Below, piece after piece: positions 13,021 to 24,315 of a stretch of DNA of 64,000 bases (the first letter of the stretch is position 1; each line of letters opens with the position of its first letter). The notes below the pieces were generated by a model that was given only the letters and a program-made list of their open reading frames with translations, was not told where the DNA came from and did no database searches. The position numbers and the translations under genes were made by a program. This DNA comes from Seison nebaliae. Its lineage: Eukaryota; Rotifera; Pararotatoria; Seisonacea; Seisonidae. The DNA lies in NCBI GenBank assembly GCA_023231475.1, contig JALJEE010001544.1, positions 100,219-164,218 on the forward strand, in the 5' to 3' direction.

Positions 13021-15756
13021 TCAATAAATTTCACTATTCAATAACATATTTGTCTTAACTGTTGTTGGTGTTGTTGTTGGGGCGAGAGAAAAAGAAGATG
13101 TTGTCATGGCAGTTGATAAATCATTATAATTATTAAGAAATGTTCCACCAGTACTTGTTGTTGTCGTGGTAGATAATAATGGTAAAGATGTACCGATTGC
13201 TGATATAGGTGACGGTAAATTTTTTGATTTGATGGTTTTGCTTGAAGATTTCATACTTTTCCCTCTATCATTATCCGGTTCAATGATATTCGTTTGTGAA
13301 TGAACACGAAGATGTCTATTTAGATTTCCCGATTGAGAGAATCTCAAGAAACAAATTCGACATTGATATGGTTTCTCGCCACTGTGTATTCTCATATGTT
13401 TCGTTAGTGTACTTGAATCACTAAAAGCTTTCCTACACAATCGACATCTAAAGTAACAAAACAATTAAATATTTTTTTGCAAAATTCTGAACATTGTTTT
13501 TTGATTAAGAAAAATTCCGAAAATTGTTATTTGGTTAAGAAAAATTTCTGGGAAAAATTCCAAAAATTGTTTTTTGATTAAGAAAAATTTTTTGGAGAGA
13601 TTTAAAAAACCGGTTTTTTTAAGATACTCAAAAATTACTAACCGATATGGTCTCTCCCCAGAATGCGTCCTCATGTGTGTGGTGACGGAGGAGGATTGAG
13701 AGAATTTACGAGAACATATCGGACAGGCGAATGGTTTCTCTCCACTATGTGTCCGAAGATGTGCTGTTAAGTTGGCTGCTTGAGAGAAAGTTTTCGAACA
13801 TTTGGGACATTTGTATGGTTTCTCTCCCTGAGAAGATAATGGAAAAGAACAAAAAGAATAAACAAACCGAATGTGTTCTCATATGTGTCTTCAATGTACT
13901 CGGTCTAGCGTAAGTTTTCCCGCAGATCTTACACAAATTCAGTTTGGCAGTTCCGTCCATTTGTTGTTTTAATGAGGAGTGTATTGCTGTCAATTCAGCC
14001 ATAGCTCGTTCCATTGTTGTGGAAGGAGAAGGAAATTCTAAATGGCCCAACATTGACGGAACGTTGGTGGTGGTTTTTGAAAAGATGTCGTTCAATACAT
14101 TCGATTGACTTGGAAATAAATTACAGAAACTTTAGAGAATGTTAAATAGTTGAATGAAGAGGAAGAAAACTTGGGATTTTGTTCTATTTGATTTCTGACA
14201 TTATAATCATATTCGTAGTATTTTGCAAGAATTTCATTCGCTGAATTAATATCGAGTATTGGAGTAGTATTTACGTCTTGCAACATCTCCAACGAGAACT
14301 GAGACTCGTACATTAATTTCAATTGTTTCTCAATTTCCATTCGGTCGTTGGAATTGTGAATATTATTCTTCTCACAATAACTATCCAATTCAATTGCCAA
14401 CTTATCCGTTTCTATTTGTGAAATTGGATCAGATAAACCGTTTTCACTATTCGGCAATTTGACGAGTGTCTCCGAATTCATCTCAAGCGGCTTCTCATGG
14501 AACGATGAGGAGTCGAGTGAAGAGAATGAAGAGTTGTAAGAGATATTGTAATTGGATGAGAGGAGATTCTCGCCGTTCTTATCAAATTGATAATTGGCTG
14601 GAATGTTAGCGAGTGTCTGCTGATGATTCCAATCATTCGATTCGATTGATGTATGAATCAATTTTTCGGTTTGATTCTGAAAGAAAATATTACAATTATT
14701 TAAATTATTCAAATTTATCTGATTTTGATTTTGATTTTGAAGATTATTGAGAAGTAAATTATTCATTTCAATCTTGTTCGACATATCTCCATTTCTTTTA
14801 TTTTCTCCATTTCTTCTGTTTGTCTGATTTTCTTCATTTTTTTCTTCTATTCTCATTTCATTTCCATCTTTATTTGCTTCATCTTCTCTCACAAAACTTT
14901 TCGGAAATGTTTGATGTTGTTGTTGCTGTTGTTGTTGTTGTTGTTCGATAAATAATTTGAGTTGATGTTGTTGAATTTTCTCGACGTTCTCGAGTGCTTC
15001 GTCCAACAAATGTGTTTGGTGCAGTTGGTGATGATTGAGATGGTCATGTTTATTCGTGTCATTCACCTTCGACTCATTGGATGAAGTATTGACATTGTTT
15101 GTTGTGGGAATTGAGGAGTTGGACGATGAAGATGAAAACGATGAGAGTTGAGAGTTGGACGTGGAGATAATATGAAATTGTGAATTATTCTCATTGGTTT
15201 GTTGATTGGCGAAAAGTTGTTGATAGAAGAAATAATTGAGATATTCGTTTGAGAAATTATTAGAGAAATCATTGGATTGTGATGGGAAAACGGAATATGG
15301 ATAATAATTTTGATTGTCATTCGCATTTGTTAATAAATTTTGTTCCTCAGTTGCTTGACTTGTCTCATCGTCCGCTTGTTGTTGTTGTGGTTGATATGAT
15401 AAGTTGGAAGTGAGACAAGTTGATGGTGGAAACTTTTTCATAATTTCAATATTCTCTTCCATTAATGGCAATTTGATTTGAGGAAGATCATCATCTTCAC
15501 CGTCGTCCGAAATAAGTTGTTTTGATCGTTTCCTACGATTATTTCCATTATTCTCTTCCATCATCTTCTCTTTCATTCCACAATTATTCATTAGCAACGA
15601 TGGCTTAAAATCATTAGCATGAACGATATTCATGCTTCCAATTATCTGACTCCGATCGGGAATGTACTCAGATAGAAAATCTTTCGTCAAATTCTCTAAT
15701 CGAATCAAATAAGAAAGTAAATACTTCGAAATGAAATAGTGTTTGATCGATGACAA
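13021..15756 (-). CDS. glass: Glass-type C2H2 zinc-finger transcription factor
   Basis: Five consecutive C2H2 fingers match the Drosophila photoreceptor factor Glass almost motif for motif: [19 protein letters not shown], then [57 protein letters not shown] and [17 protein letters not shown]. The fingers span exons 14108-13868, 13827-13643 and 13447-13021, with introns of 40 and 195 nt. A fourth, upstream exon (to 14171) adds a long Asn/Gln/Ser-rich N-terminus with a poly-Gln run; its join at 14109-14170 is inferred from phase. Read from 15756 the product is 812 aa, but that start is uncertain and an upstream exon or an internal Met is possible. Glass controls photoreceptor identity in arthropods and is found in other animals. 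The C-terminal tail is Ser/Thr-rich. The finger identity is secure; a role in eyes is inferred. Confidence 0.9.
13448..13642 (-). repeat. Repeat-filled intron of the Glass gene
   Basis: At 195 nt this intron is about four times the local norm. It consists largely of three degenerate copies of a unit like AAATTGTTTTTTGATTAAG, near 13490, 13520 and 13565, which suggests growth by tandem duplication. Confidence 0.6.
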
Positions 15757-17860
15757 TCAAGTAAGAAATGTAAAGAAAAACAGTTACTTCTCCAAAACAC
15801 TGAAAGAGATCGAACATTACTTCTTCTCAAGTGACTTGATAAAAATTTGAAGAAACTAACTCCTTTCCTCCTCCTCCTTCTTCTCCTATCCCTCTCCCCA
15901 GAACAAATAGTAACAGCAACTTGTTCAAATGGAAAAGGAATCTGATGGTGAATAATTGAAACGCAAATAGAACTGAAGATAAGTAATCGATCTATTTTCT
16001 CCACAATGAATAACAGCATCCACTTTCTCCTCTACTTACCAATAACAACAACAACAACTTTTCATTCACCTGTTCTAAATTCAGCAAATCTTCTTTTCTC
16101 GAAGAGAAAATAAATAAAAATTTCATTTGAAACTAAAAATTATTTCCGTTTCTAAAATTCATTGCTCCATTTCTATTCTCAATAATCATTTTAAAAGAAT
16201 TTTATGATTTAGTAAATTGATATAAGCATTTGAAAATTAACTTCTAAGTCATCAACATCTTTCAATTCTTTTCTAATTAACAATTTGAACTAACTACATT
16301 TTTCTCATCAAAATTCAAAAATCTAACGGAGAGTAAGATTGAAAAAATAACATCTAATATCTGAATTCAATCAAAAGAATTATTTAGTGTCACAATTGGT
16401 GTAATTACTTATTTCTGTAGGAAATCATTAACTTATCGTCATTACTAACCAATCTTCAACTTCTTAAAATTGCATTAAACATATTAAATTTTCCTTTTAA
16501 ATCTTAATTTGATAAAGAGAAATTATTTTAAAATTTTTTTCATCATTATTATCTTCTGTTGGGAGATTATATTTCTTACAATAATTCGTTTGTTCATTTC
16601 ATCCCCTCATCGTTATTGTCGTCATCATCATGATTATCAGTATCTCCTATGTCTATCGTAAACATTGATAGATTTTCGGGTAGAAAAAAAAGAAGCCAAA
16701 CAAATGGTATTCGAATGGAAATGAGAAAAACGCTAATAGAATGTTATTCTTTCCTAGTTGATTTTTATCATCATCATCATCATCATCATAAACATCGTCG
16801 TCGTAGTCGTCATCAGTTACTATTCATCCATCGAATGTGATGAAATGAAATTTCCTTTCTGCTACTCACCATATAATGGAAGAGAACGAGTTCTATTTAT
16901 CTTTTGTCTTTCTTCTTCTAAACCAAATGGTCGGTAAGCGAAAGAATGAGCAGAATGAAATTCTATTATTAATGCCAATGATAATTCGACATATTCCAGA
17001 AAGATTCTCTTTGTAATATGAGTTTAGTAAACATTTCCTACCAAACAATCTCAATACTATTCATTTCGACTTGTGATTTCGATTAGACATATCTCCCCTC
17101 TCATAGGAACAAAAGGAGGAAACAAGTCCAAATCACCCGAAAGTTGTCATGGTTCTCCGTCTTCACTCTCGCTATATTCCTCTTAACGACGAACTTTTCA
17201 TATTGTCAACTTTCTCTTTTTTCAAATCCATTTCGATATAGGCAATCGAATTTTTTTGAAATTCATTTCCCTTTAAATTCTCGATGATTGTGGCGAATTG
17301 TCAGGAATAAATTTCGTTCTTTCAAGTTAAAACACATCTACTTGTGAAAAACATCGACTTTTGATGAAGCCAATGAAATCATTTTCTCTTCCTTCCACCC
17401 AATAAAATTTATTGCGTGGTTTTCTTTCTTTTTCTTCGACATATCTGCACAAATTCGTATACATTTCATAATTCTTTTCTTTCATCTTCCTCCCTCTCTA
17501 CACAAACGTCACATTCATTTCATCATTAATTTGATTACTAATCGAATAATTAATTTTCAATATCACTAATTCAATTACTCTTATTGGTAATGTTTAACTA
17601 ACAACTTAAAACAGAAATTAATTTTATTTCCAATTATATTAATTCCCCCTAATATTTTCTTTCAAATACTTTTAGTTTATTCTTTCCCAATAAAATTTTC
17701 CGTTTAATCATCAATCTTTGATGATAATGATATAATCAGAATTCCAATTCATAATTTAATAAAAGTAGAAGATTTTTTAAATTAAATATGAGGAAAATAT
17801 TTTATTGTCTAACTAAAATTATCAAAATTTTTCATCTTCAATTCCATTATGATGATTCTC
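15757..17860. other. Intergenic, probably regulatory for Glass
   Basis: About 2.1 kb without a supportable gene. It holds pyrimidine-rich stretches and a CAT trinucleotide run near 16768-16790. Its position upstream of a developmental regulator, in a genome where most gaps are under 300 bp, makes cis-regulatory DNA or an unrecognised 5' exon of Glass likely. Confidence 0.5.
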
Positions 17861-18715
17861 TTAACACATTCCGCACATCTTTGGACAATCGAATTTGACA
17901 TTGCTATACTTCTTACAATATTCGACAGGCCATTGAGTGCCACAATACCATTTATCAGAATCAGTTCCACATGATGCAATTTCACATTCATGTCCTTTCG
18001 TAAACGGAGTGCATTGACATTGACATGTATTCCTGTCTAATGTTCCTCCGTTCTTGCACTTTAATCCTTGACAATCACACATATTATTCTTGCAAGAATT
18101 GGGACAAGATGAACATGAAGATGAACTCTTCTGATAAGGAACGGAATAAGTGAATTGTCCCACAAGATAATTACAGGAATAATGTCGTTTGTACAAAGTG
18201 GAACAAGTAGCGAATCCACAACCAATTCTGGTGGCGTTTGCATTCACCAATTGTGTATAATGTCCAACAGTTCCTCCATTTTTTGATCCTACTCCAAAAG
18301 TAAAATCTTTCACTTCATCCCACCATAGATCGATGGCAGATTTCCAATCTTTGGCACCAGCAGCCAAATTTTGTCCAACAGCCGCTGATTTATCACTCGG
18401 AATTTTACGACAATTATGACAATCATGTTTCATTTCACAAAGTTCTGCATGTTTCTGTGCAACAGAAGCCAATTCATCATCCCAATAAATTTTCAACATA
18501 TCCCCAGCACTTGGCGATACTTTTCCTCTCAATTCATTATGATGATCGACAATAATTTTCTTTTCTGCATCCGTAACTGTATGAACTCCAGAAATTTTGG
18601 ATGAAGCAGCTTCACAGAATGTATGTTTTTCCCCACTATCCACCAACTCCTCCCATTTGCTATTGCAACAATTGATAAGAACAATTGAACTCACAAATAA
18701 TAAAACTCTCAACAT
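17861..18715 (-). CDS. Secreted CAP (SCP/TAPS) protein with EGF-like and ShKT domains
   Basis: A single-exon frame of 284 aa. The signal peptide MLRVLLFVSSIVLINC is followed by a CAP domain (about residues 50-190) with HNELRGKVSPSA, GQNLAAGAKDW, WWDEVKDF and GHYTQLVNANATRIGCG. These include the His and Glu residues of the CAP cavity. A Cys-rich EGF-like segment follows (CKNGGTLDRNTCQCQC). A C-terminal six-cysteine ShKT module ends in CPKMCGMC. This order occurs in secreted CAP proteins of nematodes, cnidarians and other invertebrates, some of them venom or immune components. The actual role here is unknown. A TATA box lies about 40 bp upstream. Confidence 0.9.
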   Translation of the reverse strand: MLRVLLFVSSIVLINCCNSKWEELVDSGEKHTFCEAASSKISGVHTVTDAEKKIIVDHHNELRGKVSPSAGDMLKIYWDDELASVAQKHAELCEMKHDCHNCRKIPSDKSAAVGQNLAAGAKDWKSAIDLWWDEVKDFTFGVGSKNGGTVGHYTQLVNANATRIGCGFATCSTLYKRHYSCNYLVGQFTYSVPYQKSSSSCSSCPNSCKNNMCDCQGLKCKNGGTLDRNTCQCQCTPFTKGHECEIASCGTDSDKWYCGTQWPVEYCKKYSNVKFDCPKMCGMC

Positions 18716-19276
18716 TTTTTTTTGAATTATTCATCAGAAATTTCACATTATTTTTATACAAGAATATTCCTAAGAAGTTTTTTGGTGTTTTATTTAAAAA
18801 AAGTTTAGCGAACTAACAACAAAATTTCTTGATAGTTGAGAGAAAATAATGTAGTTTATTGATGATTGTTATTAGAAGTGATATGGTTGTCGTAAGTTGG
18901 ATGATTTTGAAGAAATCATCTTTTTTCAGGAGATGAAGAAGTAAGAAGATTCCAGGAAAAATATACTTTATTTTTCTCATTTCATTTCAATTTCAATAAA
19001 TATCAACAATAGGATTAATATCGGACTATGAAATCAAATAAAACAAAACGGAATCTCTTTCATGCAAATAATTTACATCGTCTTCTCCCTTCTCACCACA
19101 AACAACAAATCGTATAACAAAATAACAATAACGAGAAAAAAAATAGCAACAAACAAAAAAAATGATCAGTATATTCATCCACAGGAGAAAAAGTTCCATA
19201 AGGAAAAAAATATGAAACTTTTTCAAGAGAATATTCTGAAAACTTTTTTAAGAATCATTATTTACAATATCCTTCA
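18716..19276. other. Intergenic between CAP and DEAD-box genes
   Basis: AT-rich; it contains the CAP promoter and the helicase 3' UTR. The open frames here are lysine/phenylalanine-rich readings of AT-rich DNA and do not look coding. Confidence 0.5.
18751..18760 (-). promoter_or_regulatory. TATA box of the CAP gene
   Basis: On the minus strand TGTATAAAAA lies about 36-45 bp upstream of the CAP start codon, which implies a very short 5' UTR. Candidate core promoter only; many AT-rich stretches look similar. Confidence 0.4.
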
Positions 19277-21186
19277 TCAATAACGTCTTCCTCCTCCACC
19301 CATTCCAAAATTCTGATTTGTTCGTTTCCTAAAAGTTCCACCTCGCGAATATCTACTATAATTCTTTCCAGACATCGGTTGGCGGATGGAATATAATTCT
19401 TCAGGAATAATTTGATTCGCCTCTTTCATCACATTGATCAAATTGCGAATATGTCGAGCGTTATCTTGAGTGAAGAATGTATAAGCGATACCTCTATTTC
19501 CAGCTCTTCCGGTACGACCGATTCGATGAATATAATCTTCCGTGTCATTTGGGAAATCATAATTAATCACAAACGAAATATCATCAATATCTTTTAAAAA
19601 AAAAGTTTGAAAATAGAAAAAGTTGAAAAATTAACCTAATCCTCTTGACGCGACATCAGTTGCAACTAGAGCGATAGAATCAGTAGCACGTTTAAATTCT
19701 GGAAAAATTTCAAAAATAAAATAATAAAATTAAAAAATGTTCAACTGTTCAACATTCCTTCACGAACATCTTGTGATTTGTCACCATGGATACCGATAGC
19801 TTTATATCCCCAAGAACGGATATTTCTTGCCAATTCATCTACTTTCACTTTCCTCTCACAAAATATGATGGTTTTTTGTTTCTCTTTTTCAGTAATTGTT
19901 TTGAGAATTTGTTGGAGACGTTCTTCTTTTTCATGTTCTAACAATAAAATAACTTTTTGTTCAATGTCATGATTCGCTGTTAATTCTAATCCACCAATAG
20001 TAATATGAATATAATCTTGAATATAATTCGTTGCCAAACTAACAACTTCTTTGGGCCATGTAGCTGAAAACATCATCGTCTGTCTAGTTGGACGCATCTG
20101 TCCTAATATCTGTTTAATTTGTGGTTCGAATCCCATGTCCAACATTCGATCTGCCTCATCCAATACCAAATAAGTGACTTCATCAATTATTATTCGACGT
20201 GTCGTTATAAAATCAATTAATCGACCAGGTGTAGCTATCAAAATATCTACACCAAATCTGAAAGTTTCCAATTGTTCTCGACGTGGTGCTCCACCATAAC
20301 AACACGCAGTTCTGATTCTTTTCGACTCTGAAAACAATTTGGCAACTTGATGAATTTGTTGAGCTAATTCTCTGGTGGGAGCGAGAACGAGACATCTAGG
20401 ACGATTTTTTGTTGATGTTCGTTCATTTCCTTGAAGATGACGAACTGCTGGTAAAAGGAAAGCCATAGTTTTTCCACTACCAGTTTGAGCGATTCCAACC
20501 ACATTCGAACCATTCATTAATAGAGGCCATGCCACACTCTGAATACATGTTGGTCTTTCATATTTGGCTTTTTCGAAAACTTCCATCAAATCTTTCTGAA
20601 GATTCATTTCTTCGAATGTCATAATTGGTTTATTCACTTCCATTTGACAAGTGGCTGTTTTCGTTATCGATAATTGATTTTTTACACGGAATTCATTCAA
20701 TTCTTCAGGTTGTCGATTTTTTGTTATTTCACTCTCCAAATAAAATTCTTTCTCGAAATCGGCTATTGGAATTTTGGAGAAATCGATCGGAATTAATTGA
20801 CCATTTTCCTGTGGCAAAGGTGTCCAATTCGAATTTCCTCTATTATTATTATTATTATTATTATTATATCCATTTCGATCGTTATTATTATTATTATATC
20901 CGTTTCTATCATTGTTATTATTATATCCATTTCTATCATTATTATTATTATATCCATTTCGATCATTATTATTATTATATCCATTTCCGTTTCGATAACT
21001 ATTATTTCCATTTTCTCCATTACCTCCCCAATTATTAGAGGGACGTCCACGATCCCCATTATATCGATTATTCTGTGGTCGATTGAATCTTTCAGTCCGA
21101 TAATGGGAAGATCTACTGGGAGGAGAATGATTACTTCTCGACCGATATCTCGATTGGTTACTATCTTCACCATTCATTTCTGTCAT
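19277..21186 (-). CDS. DEAD-box RNA helicase, DDX5/DDX17 (p68) type
   Basis: ATP-dependent RNA helicase. Exons 21186-19746, 19698-19636 and 19590-19277 encode 605 aa, with introns of 47 and 45 nt and GTTGAA and GTTAAT donors. The motifs appear in order: [10 protein letters not shown] (Q motif), AQTGSGKT (I), PTRELA (Ia), TPGRLIDF (Ib), [13 protein letters not shown] (II), SATWPKEV (III), IIFCERK (IV), [13 protein letters not shown] (V) and [10 protein letters not shown] (VI). SATWPKEV and [15 protein letters not shown] point to the p68/p72 subfamily. The N-terminus is Arg/Gly/Asn-rich with a tandem DRNGYNNNN repeat, and the C-terminus is Gly/Arg-rich. Such proteins act in splicing, transcription and ribosome biogenesis. 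The repeat may vary in length between individuals. Confidence 0.95.
20841..20990 (-). repeat. Coding minisatellite, DRNGYNNNN units
   Basis: About five tandem units of 24-27 nt encode GYNNNNDR with variable Asn number; the DNA shows long ATT runs on the plus strand. It lies in the disordered N-terminal tail of the DEAD-box helicase and keeps the frame throughout. Confidence 0.85.
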
Positions 21187-23017
21187 TTTTTTTTTATCAA
21201 GACAAGTACACTAAAAATTATTGAAGTTGTTGTTCTAATTTATCTTTATTTCCAATCCACATGCAACAACTAAAATTTTAAAATTTTCTCTTTTATTTTT
21301 CATATTCCTTCCAATTTTCATTTCACAATTTTCAAATCTTAAGCTTTTACCACCACGCTAAATTACACTTACTAATTTCCAAATTACAACATGCTTTTCA
21401 TTATTATACTTCAAATTTTAATTAAACATATTACCGTTAGATTATTATTAGTTAACATACATATTTCAAGTAAAATATTTTAAAATTAGTAGACAGAAGA
21501 AATTTGGTTATTTTTATTTTTTTTAAAAAATTTATTATTTGAATATCTGAATATGGATGTATACTTATATGGTTTTCCCGCTTTCGATAGATGACGAATT
21601 AGGGTCGATGGAAATATGGTATGAAATTTAATATATGATGTTATCGTTAGCAGATACTTCATTAGAAAGTGAATTCTGTCTGAGACGATAAAGTTTATGA
21701 GAGATCTCTCAACAAAAATTCCAAAGGAAAATTTGGAAAGACTTCTCAAGAGTCACATCAAAAAATATTTTTAGGAAAATAAATTTCTTCCCGAAATTCC
21801 TTCAATTCATTCCGATATCGACGATCTATAAAATATTAAAGAATTAGTTATTTCATCTATAAATATAATCAGAAGACAAATGTTAGTGATATGGTTTCCC
21901 AAGCATCCATCGTAATCGAATGTTATGGTTGATGGAAATATCATTATAAAATTTGATCTGGGATGATGTTATTGCAAAGGTCTGTATGAAGAACAGTTTT
22001 GTCAAAAAATAACGAGACGAATAAATGATCTCAACTAAAATCGAACAAGTTCAAATCTAGGAAATCTCTCATTCTTTTCATCCGAATGGAAATATGAAGT
22101 TTTTGAAAAATTGAAACTAACATCAAATTTATTGAAATTAATATTCTGACGAATTCATAGTGAAAATCTAAAAAACAAAAAAAAATTAATAATCAGTAAG
22201 ATAATTTCTATGGTATATTTATTAATATTTCAGAATGTAGACTGTGCATCTTCAACGAACTAAAGGAAAGATGTCTATGTTGGAATTGTTCTCAGAAGAC
22301 CATCGTGATAGGAAATGACATTATTATCACCAATGTTTTAGGAATAATGTGTAGAGAATAAATGAAAAATACAAACGTTTTAAAAATTTTCAAGTTAAGT
22401 TAAATCATGTCCGAAATGAGTCTAAAAATGATATAAAAAAAATCATTAAATCAATTCGAATAATAATTGAAATATGTTTTTCAAAATTATTTTAAATAAT
22501 CAGATTAAAATATTTTTCTACTTCATAAAACGAATTAAATGATGTCGATGTTGGATTTGTTTTCAGAAGACCATCGTGAAATGAAAAATTTATCATCACC
22601 AATATTCGAGGAATGATTTGAAGAATAAATAAAAATTACAAACCGTTTTATAGTTAAATATTAAATCATGTCCGAAATGAGTCTAAAAATGATATAAAAA
22701 AAATCATTAAATCAATTCAAATAATAATTGAAATATGTTTTTAAAAATTATTTTAAATAATCAGATAAAAATATTTTTGTACTTCATAAAACGAATTAAA
22801 TGATGTCGATGTTGGATTTGTTCTCAGAAGACCATCGTGAAATGAAAAATTTATCATCATTCAAGAAATGAAAAAAAAAAAAAAGAATAAAAACCTTTTA
22901 GAAAAAATATGTCAATTCTATCTGAACAGGAAAATCTAAATAAAAATTGTGTAAAAATTTTGTTAAGGAAGGACGAAAATTTTATTAAGATGACAATAAA
23001 AGTGATCGATTAATAAT
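21187..23017. other. Intergenic region with repeats
   Basis: No supportable gene. It contains the 22270-22900 tandem array. A more diverged pair of similar segments (about 21565-21670 and 21880-21990) shares TATGGTTTTCCC-like and TCGATGGAAATAT-like words. The frame at 21486-21749 translates to a hydrophobic sequence without family resemblance. Confidence 0.6.
22270..22900. repeat. Tandem repeat, unit about 261-271 bp, 2.4 copies
   Basis: Copies begin at 22270, 22541 and 22802 with GATGTCGATGTTGGATTTGT or close variants, followed by AGAAGACCATCGTGA. Two full units share long identical stretches around AAATCATGTCCGAAATGAG and ATCATTAAATCAATTC. The third breaks off near 22870-22900. The unit length suits a satellite or mononucleosome-scale repeat. 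No transposon ends are visible. Confidence 0.85.
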
Positions 23018-23699
23018 TTATTTTCCTGGCATAACAATTCCTTCATACTGAAATGAAATAGAGAAGAAGAAAAAGAAGAATTTAGAGTAACTTTTAGTTT
23101 GAACCATTTAATTGCATCAGCTTTATTTAAGATATGATTTCTTCCTATTCGATTTCGTTGTTTCTTTCGATAGGAGACATTGTATCCTGGTCGATCCAAA
23201 ACAACATAGAAATCTAAGCCATAAATACCGATGGCGGGATCGTATTTAATACCCAAATCGATATGTTCCTGAATACCGAACCCAAAGTTGCCTTGTGGAG
23301 TGAAATTACTTTCTTTCAATTCGAATTCTTTCACCTTAACAATGAACAAAGAATGGAATAATGAGAAATGGATAGAACTTTCAATCCCTTTTCAAGGATG
23401 TCATGCGCCTTCTCTCCTCGAATTGTACAATGCACCGCAATTTTCTCATTACGACGGATACCGAACGATCGAACTGTATATCTGGCCTTCGAAAATACAG
23501 GAACTTGTTCTGTCAGTTGTTCCAAGACTTTGGAGGCACGAGTCAATCTATCACCCGATTCTCCCACCGATATATTCAGGCACAATTTCCTGATTCGTAC
23601 ATTTTTCATCACATTCTCATTTTGTTCCTATTAAATTTCCTAAAATAGTGAATGAGACGAGGATACAAATCAAAGATACGAACGTCCATTTCGAATAAA
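23018..23699 (-). CDS. RPL11: 60S ribosomal protein L11 (uL5)
   Basis: A structural protein of the large ribosomal subunit that binds 5S rRNA with RPL5. Four exons (23699-23694, 23627-23379, 23334-23092 and 23047-23018) give 175 aa. All introns are phase 0 and 44-66 nt long, and all have GTT donors. The first exon is only MD. Conserved stretches include [66 protein letters not shown] and the C-terminus YEGIVMPGK. Length matches the family (about 175-180 aa). This gene fixes three exon junctions to the base, which is useful for judging the local splice signals. Confidence 0.97.
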
Positions 23700-24315
23700 T
23701 TTCTTTTTGAAAAGAATAATGTAATGAATCTTACAAAGTACTCAAGACTCTGTTGTTGTTTGGGAAGTAGTGAGGTTATTTCAAATACACAAATGTGACT
23801 ATCGAATAAATATCAATATTTCTTGAATTAAAGAAGAAAAGATATTTTCAAAGTTTAAAAATTAAGCTTTGAGAAAATCGATTAAGAAATAGTTATTACT
23901 ATTTTTTATTATAATATATTTATACAATATTTTATTTAATATTTAATTTGTAAGTAATATTTCATTTTGATCTTCAATTTCAAATTTGAAAATTATGAAG
24001 TCAATTTCTATCCATTTTTATACATCGGAATTATATTTTTGAATTCCAAAAAATTGATTAATCTTTTTTAATCAAGTTGAATTACTTTACTCGAATTTTT
24101 AATATTTTTGTTCGAATTAAAATTGTTAATTATTGTCATCTACTCGTAAAATGTGCAATCTGTTTCGAATTCCCTTATTATTAATAATTCTTATTGGATT
24201 TAATTTTGGAGTATTGTTTTTAACATTTAATTTTAGAAGAGATTAATGTTTAGAATTTATTAAAATTATTTGAACGAAATGAAAAGAATATTCATGAATT
24301 AAAATTTAATTAAAT
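23700..24315. other. Intergenic, AT-rich
   Basis: About 600 bp of highly AT-rich DNA between two minus-strand genes. Beyond the RPL11 promoter side I see no gene, repeat or RNA signature. Confidence 0.5.

Noticed and set aside
15063-15326. Extra His/Pro/Ile-rich frame within the Glass gene
   Set aside because: Same-strand shadow frame over the low-complexity exon, with no independent start context.
20625-21273. Plus-strand Ile/Tyr-rich proteins opposite the helicase
   Set aside because: They are antisense readings of the Asn-rich minisatellite in the DEAD-box gene.
22270-22900. CRISPR-like array or transposon
   Set aside because: Units are over 260 bp with no spacer structure, no inverted ends and no coding capacity.
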